This document shows positions 50,801-56,478 of a stretch of 56,478 nucleotides of DNA, in pieces. Made by a program: the position numbers and the translations under genes. The notes below the pieces were generated by a model that saw only the letters and a program-made list of their open reading frames with translations, was not told the origin of the DNA and ran no database searches. Source of the DNA: Labilithrix sp. (GTDB lineage: Bacteria; Myxococcota_A; Polyangia; Polyangiales; Polyangiaceae); the NCBI GenBank assembly GCA_019637195.1, contig JAHBWA010000050.1:1-56478 (forward strand), read 5' to 3'. The first letter of the stretch is position 1. Each line of letters begins with the position of its first letter.

Positions 50801-53800
50801 TCGAGGATCGCGGCGGCCTCGCGGCGGAGCTCGTCGCGGGCCTCACCGATCTGGCGCACCGCGCGCGCGGCGTCCTCGTCGTAGCCGGCGGCGAGCACCT
50901 CGCGGAACGACTCGAGCGCCTTGGCGTGATCGTCGAGCTCGGTGGCGAGCAGACGCCCGATCCGCTTGGTCATCTGGAGCTTCGCCGCGGGATCGGTCGT
51001 GAGCTCGACCTCGGCGCGCAGGTTGTCGAGCAGCTCGGGCCACATGCGCTCGGCCTCGTAGAGGTCCGAGAGGCGCGTCATGACCTCGGGATCGTTCGGC
51101 TTGGTCGCCAGCGCCTGACCGAGCAGCACGACGGCCTCACGGCGGTCCTGCAGCCCGACCTCGTAGCAGCGCGCCGCGTCGAGCAAGAGGCGGTGCTTCA
51201 GGTCGCGATCGTCCGTGATCCCGTCGGGATCGTACTCCGCGCAGAGCTCGACGCGCCGCCGGTACAGATCGACGAGGCGCGCGGCGTCGTTGCGCTCCTC
51301 GTAGAGCGGGATGAGGTTGTCGAGCGTCCAGGCGCTCTCCGGTTCGAGCTCGAGCGCGCGCTCGTATGCGTCGATGGATCCTTGCTGGTCCTCGAGCATG
51401 TCGCGACGCGCCTCGCCGATCCGGCGCCAGAGGCTCGCGCGCTCCTCGTCGTCGTTCGTCAGCTCGGCGCGCTTCGCGAGGACGCGCACCAGCGTGGCCC
51501 AGTCCGAGAGGAGCGTCGCGAGCTGGTCCATCTCGTCGAGCGGCCGGACGTCCGACTCGTCGAGCGCGAAGAGGCGCTCCCACGCATCGAGCGCGCGCCG
51601 CGGGTCGTCGCGCCGCGTGTCGTGGAGCTTCGCGAGCGCCTCGAGGAGCTCGCGCCGCCCGATGCCGTCGAGCTTCTCGATCCCCTGCTCGTAGGCGTCC
51701 GCGAGATCGTCCCAGCGCGACGTCGCCACCGCGACGCGGTCGAGCTCCTCGCGCGTGTCACCGTCGTCCGGATCGAGCGTGAAGGCCTCCTTGAGGGCGT
51801 CGAACGCGCGGACGAGATCGCTGCCGCGCTCCTCGAGGAGCCTGGCCATGTCGCGGAGGACCGCGACCTTCTCGTTGGGGCTGCCGGCGATCGCGTACCG
51901 GTGGCGCGCGATCTCCACGAGCTTCTGCCAGTCGTCGGCCTGCTCGTAGATCGGGCGCAGCAGCTCGACGACGCGCGGACGGTAGTCCTCGCGGCCGAGC
52001 ATCGCCTCGAGCGCCCGGACGGCGCCCGCCCAGCTCGGCGACGGCTCGCCGGACTCGCCGCCCTGCGCGGTGACGAGCTCGAGCACGGCCTCGAGCTCGT
52101 CGAGCGCGCCGGCCGTGTCCTCGAGCTTGCCGTCGAGCACGTTGGCGAGCGAGAGGCGCCACTTCGCCTCCTCCTCCGGCAGCGCGCTCTGCTCGGCGCG
52201 CCTGCGGTGCAGATCGCCGAGCTCGCGCCACTTCTCGCGGCGCGTGTAGAGCCGGCCGAGCGCGTCGAGCGCGGTGGCGTCGGTCTCGTCGACGTCGAGG
52301 ATGTTCCGGAACGTGACGATCGCCTCGTCGTCCTCGCCGACCTCATCCTCTTCGATCTTCGCGATCGTGTGGAGCGTGGCGACGCGGTCGACGGGGTCGG
52401 TCCGGTACTCGAGCGCGTCGCGGTAGAGCGCGACGCGCTCCGCCGGGCGCTTCGCGGCGGCGAGCAGGCGGTCGATCGCCCGGAAGGACTCTTGCTCCTC
52501 CTCGGGATCGAACTGGTAGGCCCGACGGTAGAACTGGAGCGCGCGGTTCGTCTCCTTCTGCCCGCCGGCCTCCAAGTCGCGTCGCTGGGCGCCGAGGCCC
52601 TCGTAGAGCTCGCCGGTGCGGAACGCGAGCCGCGCGGTGGCGGGCTCATCGGCGCTCACCTTCTCGAGCTCCGCGGCGAAGATCTCCGCGAGGCGATCCT
52701 CCGCGCTCGCGACGCGCGCCAGGCGCTCGAGCTCCGCCCACGTGGCCTCGTCGGTCACGTCTTCGGCGAGGAGCTTCGCCATGACGTCGAGCGCGGCGCG
52801 GTAGTTCTCCTCCTGCTCCTCGTGGAGCTTCGCGAGCCGCCGGAGCAGCTCGCGACGCTCGTCGGGGTCCTGACTCCCCTCGAGGCGCGCCTCGACGGCG
52901 CCCATGACCTTGCGCCAGTCGAGCCGCGTCAGGTACACGGCCTCGAGCATCTCCGCGGCGCGCGCGGCCTGCTCCCGGTCTCCCGTCGCGCGGTCCGCGA
53001 CGATCCGCTCGAGCGACGCCACGGTCGCCTCGTGCGTCGGATCGACGCGCAGGGCCTCGCCCCACGCCTCGAAGGCGCGCTCGGGCTCGGAGAGCTCCTT
53101 CTCGAAGACGCGGCCGAGCGCGTGGTAGAGGGCGGCGCGGCGCTCGGACGACGTCTCGTCGACGCCGAGCTCACGCTCGTGGAGCGCGACGAGATCGCCC
53201 CAACGCGCCGACGCCGTGTAGAGGCGCTCGAGGGCCGCCACCGCCGGGGCGTCGAGCCCGAGCTCGAGGACCTGCTCGTAGACGCCGATCGCGCGGTCGC
53301 GATCTCCGAGCGCCTGATCGCAGACGTTGGCCTGCTTGTAGAGGATGACGCGCTTGTCGTCGTCGCTCTCCGCGATCTCGGCCCGCTGCTTGAGCACGTC
53401 GATGAGGTGCTCGTGCTCGCCGGCCTCTTCGTGCAACGCCTCGAGCGCCTCGAGCGCGCGCGTCTCCTCGGGCCGGAGCTCCAGGGCGCGACGGTGGCAC
53501 TGCTTGGCGAGCTCGGGATCGGCGAGCTTCGTGCGCGCCAGCTCGGCGACGCGGAGGAGCAGCGAGACCTGCTTGTCCTCGTCGAGGACGTCGGGCGCGA
53601 CGGAGCGGTACAGCTCCACGAGCTCCGCCCAGCCGCCGCTTCGCTCGGCGAGGCGCTCGGCCCGCGCGATCCACTCGTCGACGGCGGGCTCCGCGGCCGC
53701 CTCGCGCAGTCCGCGCGACGCGTAGGCGAACGCCTTGGCCAGATCGCCGGCGTCGGCGGGCCGCGACGCGGCGAGGCCCTCGGAGACCGCGGAGGCGCGC

Positions 53801-56478
53801 GCGAGCAGCTCCAGCCGCGCGTCGAGCGAGGCCTCGTCCTCGATCTGGATGTCGAGCACGCGGAGCAGCTTCTCGTCGGCGCCCGACGCCTCGTAGAGCG
53901 GCCGGAGGATCTCGGCGGCGTCGACGCGCGCGCCGTCGTCGGCGAGGAGCGCCTCGAGCGCCTCGCGCGCGGCGGAGGTCGCCGGATCGATCGTGAGCGC
54001 CTGCCGGTACGCCTCGATCGCCTCGGCGATCTCGCCGAGGCTCTTTCGTCGCACGTCGCCCATCCGCGTGAGCAGGTCGATGCGGTCGTGCGGCTCGGTG
54101 GCGAGCGCGAGATCGGCCTCGAGCGTCTCGGACAGATCGCGCGCGCGCTCGGCCTTCGCGTAGAGCGCGGCGAGCGCCCCGAGGACCTTCCGGTCGGCGC
54201 CGAAGTCGTCGAGCACCGCGCGGTACGCGACGATCGCCTCGTCGACCTCGCCCAGCGTCTCGAGCGTCTTCGCGGCGCGGCCCATCAGCGCCTTGCGCTC
54301 GTCGGCGTCGCCCGCGTTCTCCTCGCGCGCGCGCAGGATCTCGACGAGGGCGCGGTGGTCGCCGGCGCGCTCGTAGAGGCGGTCGAGCGAGGCGAGCGCC
54401 TCGTGGTCGGCCGGATCGTCGTCGAGGCGCTCCTTCCACGCGGCGATCGCCGCCGGATCGTCGGAGAGCGACTCCTCCGCGAGGGTCCCGAGGCGGCCGA
54501 GCAGCTCACGCCGGACGTCGGCGTGCTCCTCGAGCTTCACCTGAGCGCGGAGCACGTCCGCCAGCTCGCGGTTCTTTCCGCCGGCCACGTAGATGCGCTC
54601 GAGCGCGCGCGTCGCCGGCAGGGCGATCGACGGGTCCTCGGGCGCGAGCTCCAGCACCTGACGGTAGACGTCCTCGGAGCGCTCCACCTGCCCGGCGTCC
54701 TCGTGGATCTTGGCGACGTCGCCGAGGATCTCGGCGCGCGGCTGGGGAGCGTCGGCGTTCTGCGCGGCCTTCGCGAGGACGTCGGCCGCCTCCCCGAGCT
54801 TGCCGAGGCGACGCGCGATCTCGAGGTAGCGCTGCCGCGCCTCGAGATCGCCCGGTGAGAGCGGCAAGAGGCGCGCGTACGTGTCGAACGAGCCGGCGTC
54901 GTCCGTGAGGCGCTCGTCGCGCAGCTCGGCGACGCGGCGGAGCAGCTCGCGCCGCTCGACGTCGTCGGACACGAATTCGAGGCGGATCTCGAGCACGCGC
55001 ACGAGCTCGCGGATCTCCTCGCGATCGGCGTAGACGCCCTCGAGGATGATCGCGGCGCGCTGCCGGAGCTCCGCGTGGTCGAGGCACCTCTCGACGAGCT
55101 CGCGCGCCCCGCGGTTCGACGCGTCGGCGAGGACCACCTCCTCGAGCTGGTCGAGCGCGCCCTTCGGATCGGCGAGCCGCACGAAGAGGAGCGTGCCGAG
55201 GCGCAGGCGCAGCTGATCGCCCGCGGTGCTCCCGGCGAGCTCGATCCGGCGGCGGAGGAGGTCGGCGAGGCTCTGCCAGCGCTCGAAGGTGGCGTAGAGC
55301 TTGTCGAGCGCGAAGATCGCCTGCTCGTGCCCCGGCTCGATCTCGAGGATGCGCTCGTAGTACTGGATCGCCTTCGGCGCGTCGCCGGTGATCTCCTCGG
55401 CGATGATCGCGACCTCGGCGAGCAGATCGGTGCGGCGATCGGGGCTCTCGGTCGCCGCGAGCATGCGCTCGTAGAGGGCCTCGAGGTCCTTCCAGCGCTC
55501 GCGGGTCGTCAGGATCTGCTTGAGGCGCAAGAACGCGCGATCGTTGCCGGCGTCGTGCGCGAGGATGCGCTCGAGGTACGGCGTGGCGCGATCGATCTCG
55601 CCGAGGTTCTCGTCGTAGAGCGTGGCGGCGCGTTCGGCGAGGTCCATCTCGACGTGCGCCGGCAGGCCGCTCGCGCCCGTCTCGGGCAGGGCCTGGCCGA
55701 TGGTCTCGACGAACTGCGCGGTCCTGCCGGTCTGGTTCGCGAGCACGGCGAGGCGGTCCCAGAGCTCGAGCTCGCCCGGGTTGTCGAGCGCGGCCTTCGC
55801 CAGCACCTCGAACGCGGCGAGGCGGTCGCCGAGGTTCTGCTTCACCTCCGCGAGCCTGAGGTGGAGCGCGAGCCGGTCCTGCTTCGACGGCGCGGTGGCG
55901 ATCAGCACGGCGAGCACGTCGCCCTGCTTCTCGAACTGCCCGGCGTCGGCGTACGCCGTCTCGAGGAGGATGGCCGCGTCCTTGCGCGTCTCCGAGAGCG
56001 GCATCAGCTCCTCGACGAGCGCGATCGCCTGCGCGTGCGCCTCGCCCGACGAGTCCGCGAGCTCGAGCGCCCGCTTCGCGGAGGCGAGCGCCTCGCGCGG
56101 GTCCTTGAGCGGCCCGAGGTAGAGGCGCGCCAGGTCGAGCTCGCGCGCGACGCGGCGCTCGCCCTGCTCGAGATCACGCTCGCGCTGGAGGGTCGCCGCC
56201 GCGCCCGCGGCGTCTCCAGCCGCGAGGAGGAGCCGCGACAGCGCGCGGAGCGCGGCGACGTGCTCGGGGTCGATGCCGAGCAGCTCCCGATAGAGCTCGC
56301 TCGCCTTGCCGGCGTCGCCGAACGCCTCCTCCTCGAGGAGCGCCCACTCGGCGAGGATCGGCGCCGCGGCCCGGCCCTCGGCGCGGTTGACCCGCAGCCG
56401 GAAGAGCCAGCGCAGATCGTCCTGCCGATCCGGCGTGGTCCGGAGCAGGCGGTCGAGCCCCGCGAGCGCGGCCTCGTC
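47803..56478 (-). CDS. Giant TPR protein, N-terminus beyond the window
   Basis: The reading frame is open without a stop from the right edge to 47803, giving at least 2,891 residues. The first in-frame Met inside is at 56004, but coding sequence of the same type continues upstream of it (RELDLARLYLGPLKDP). Almost the whole chain is built of helical repeats with a period of about 75 residues. The consensus is W-x-x-L, LYERRxELA, L-x-R-L-A-x-L-x-E-x-x-L-G-D, AIxAYExVLELDP, then A-x-x-A-L-E-R-L-Y. That corresponds to roughly 35-40 units of two to three TPR-type helix pairs. No membrane helix or catalytic motif is seen in the visible part. Such proteins act as scaffolds. A conserved myxobacterial TPR protein of similar style exists, but its role is not known to me. 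Confidence 0.88.
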   Translation of the reverse strand, partial: DEAALAGLDRLLRTTPDRQDDLRWLFRLRVNRAEGRAAAPILAEWALLEEEAFGDAGKASELYRELLGIDPEHVAALRALSRLLLAAGDAAGAAATLQRERDLEQGERRVARELDLARLYLGPLKDPREALASAKRALELADSSGEAHAQAIALVEELMPLSETRKDAAILLETAYADAGQFEKQGDVLAVLIATAPSKQDRLALHLRLAEVKQNLGDRLAAFEVLAKAALDNPGELELWDRLAVLANQTGRTAQFVETIGQALPETGASGLPAHVEMDLAERAATLYDENLGEIDRATPYLERILAHDAGNDRAFLRLKQILTTRERWKDLEALYERMLAATESPDRRTDLLAEVAIIAEEITGDAPKAIQYYERILEIEPGHEQAIFALDKLYATFERWQSLADLLRRRIELAGSTAGDQLRLRLGTLLFVRLADPKGALDQLEEVVLADASNRGARELVERCLDHAELRQRAAIILEGVYADREEIRELVRVLEIRLEFVSDDVERRELLRRVAELRDERLTDDAGSFDTYARLLPLSPGDLEARQRYLEIARRLGKLGEAADVLAKAAQNADAPQPRAEILGDVAKIHEDAGQVERSEDVYRQVLELAPEDPSIALPATRALERIYVAGGKNRELADVLRAQVKLEEHADVRRELLGRLGTLAEESLSDDPAAIAAWKERLDDDPADHEALASLDRLYERAGDHRALVEILRAREENAGDADERKALMGRAAKTLETLGEVDEAIVAYRAVLDDFGADRKVLGALAALYAKAERARDLSETLEADLALATEPHDRIDLLTRMGDVRRKSLGEIAEAIEAYRQALTIDPATSAAREALEALLADDGARVDAAEILRPLYEASGADEKLLRVLDIQIEDEASLDARLELLARASAVSEGLAASRPADAGDLAKAFAYASRGLREAAAEPAVDEWIARAERLAERSGGWAELVELYRSVAPDVLDEDKQVSLLLRVAELARTKLADPELAKQCHRRALELRPEETRALEALEALHEEAGEHEHLIDVLKQRAEIAESDDDKRVILYKQANVCDQALGDRDRAIGVYEQVLELGLDAPAVAALERLYTASARWGDLVALHERELGVDETSSERRAALYHALGRVFEKELSEPERAFEAWGEALRVDPTHEATVASLERIVADRATGDREQAARAAEMLEAVYLTRLDWRKVMGAVEARLEGSQDPDERRELLRRLAKLHEEQEENYRAALDVMAKLLAEDVTDEATWAELERLARVASAEDRLAEIFAAELEKVSADEPATARLAFRTGELYEGLGAQRRDLEAGGQKETNRALQFYRRAYQFDPEEEQESFRAIDRLLAAAKRPAERVALYRDALEYRTDPVDRVATLHTIAKIEEDEVGEDDEAIVTFRNILDVDETDATALDALGRLYTRREKWRELGDLHRRRAEQSALPEEEAKWRLSLANVLDGKLEDTAGALDELEAVLELVTAQGGESGEPSPSWAGAVRALEAMLGREDYRPRVVELLRPIYEQADDWQKLVEIARHRYAIAGSPNEKVAVLRDMARLLEERGSDLVRAFDALKEAFTLDPDDGDTREELDRVAVATSRWDDLADAYEQGIEKLDGIGRRELLEALAKLHDTRRDDPRRALDAWERLFALDESDVRPLDEMDQLATLLSDWATLVRVLAKRAELTNDDEERASLWRRIGEARRDMLEDQQGSIDAYERALELEPESAWTLDNLIPLYEERNDAARLVDLYRRRVELCAEYDPDGITDDRDLKHRLLLDAARCYEVGLQDRREAVVLLGQALATKPNDPEVMTRLSDLYEAERMWPELLDNLRAEVELTTDPAAKLQMTKRIGRLLATELDDHAKALESFREVLAAGYDEDAARAVRQIGEARDELRREAAAILEPVLAGAGQHEELAGALEMRLRAESEPHDRAGTLRAIAKVAEESLRDLTRAEDALLRALAEQPDDAALHADIERVAGLIGKDGWSRYADTLGERSASIFDAKITADLFMRLGKVAEAHLAELPRAAEAYGRAAEQGGDAADVLVALERVHGGLGDTRALVDVLERRIAIETEAGAQADLHHRLATLQIDALGDKAQGLATLRLAVERVPDHAAAREAVERLLADDALFDDAFDTLEGVYRSTSRGEDLARLYERRVDRADGPRARTRARLELARVRENEARDPAGAQRAVEAAVIGDVADADALAELERLADANGGWREAADALGRALEAQDRATPGASGASELWARLGGWQRDKVGDERGAEQAFAKALDADPENVELVRAVEALQRGPGRERDRLGTLRRLAKLEGEPDRKRELAREAAELAEVTLADAKLAEEVLRELLAENEADAWAMTELTRLRESAGDHEEVVALLLKRAEADPDGEQALGLRHRAADVAEGRLGDRDRAVALYEEILEQERGDARAQERLRALYAELGKFNELARLLSMLIELAESPDARSVLRVALARLQLEKFENPRDATDTLRAILDEDADHDEAAALLGAIYDKGEQHAERADLQTSLVERARARGDQALELSRMVELGEILELRVKDARRALETYEQILERDPQHGGALEAVARLAEERAAWDKAERALASLLGAASGEAAVATALRLANARKELGNDEGVEDALKRALDADPNSGDVRERLGQLYERTKKWGDLASLLASNADVIAAAHGNGGVVLEPAPMGRGSNPPGVSLPPPPAHVVEQVKLLRRAAEIHLGERRAPADAVPVLERVTELVPGDRELLLLLCDAYTASQRERDATAVLERIIASFGGKRTKELSVYHHRLGRALATLGEKDVALTQFDLAFKIDPGSVEVLRDLGVLAIETNDLERAQKTFRALLLQRLDAQSGISKGEVFCYLGEISMKQGDKAKAVQMLERAVENEPTLERAKTMLSELKG

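Noticed and set aside
48976..54858. Long rightward open frame of about 1,960 codons opposite the giant TPR gene
   Set aside because: Antisense shadow of the TPR repeats. Its own apparent repeats follow from the coding-strand repeats.

Overview
The window is 56.5 kb of very GC-rich DNA, about 70 percent or more G+C by eye, with strong G/C preference at third codon positions. Gene content points to a myxobacterium-like member of the Myxococcota, probably Polyangiales. It has a Ser/Thr kinase of the HRDVSPQN type, many small lipoproteins, several TPR proteins including one of at least 2,891 residues, and proteins with proline-rich tandem linkers. This placement is inferred from gene style; no rRNA or tRNA gene was seen. 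No insertion sequence, phage, integrase, CRISPR array or plasmid function was found, so this looks like ordinary chromosome.

Left part (1-13,144): the edge of a membrane protein; an RpoD/RpoS-type sigma factor; a 1,210-residue carboxylic acid reductase with adenylation, carrier and reductase domains; a small TerB-like protein; a secreted papain/bleomycin-hydrolase-type protease lipoprotein; a metallophosphoesterase; penicillin-binding protein 4 (DacB); a glutathione S-transferase; and an overlapping NfeD protease-slipin pair.

Middle part (13,218-34,419): a lipoprotein built from 11-residue Thr/Ser/Gly repeats, a cupin, a family-5 solute-binding lipoprotein, two small lipoproteins, 4-hydroxyphenylpyruvate dioxygenase, two short secreted proteins, a Ser/Thr kinase with a helical-repeat C-terminus, and a TPR/PEGA-like membrane protein. 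Next is an E1alpha-E1beta-E2 operon for a 2-oxo acid dehydrogenase. Its E1alpha lacks the residues that normally bind magnesium-thiamine diphosphate. Then come a TPR/winged-helix protein with PPPST repeats, a DUF4142 lipoprotein, a CPBP protein lacking the usual catalytic residues, L-aspartate oxidase (nadB) and a DUF3943 protein.

Right part (34,538-56,478): a good sigma-70 promoter drives etfB-etfA. After these come a DUF937/OmpA fusion, a polytopic membrane protein resembling GT-C glycosyltransferases, a secreted penicillin/AHL-acylase-family Ntn hydrolase, the conserved dnaX-ybaB-recR replication/repair cluster, ridA, a Gly/Ser-rich lipoprotein, a DUF374 acyltransferase, and the giant TPR protein, which runs off the right edge.

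The strongest candidate for something undescribed is the E1alpha that has lost its cofactor ligands but sits in an intact-looking operon with a canonical E1beta and E2. Secondary interests are the iterated 37-bp hairpins at the end of that operon, the repeat lipoprotein, the degenerate CPBP protein, a two-helix/two-cysteine module shared by two otherwise different envelope proteins, and the giant TPR protein.
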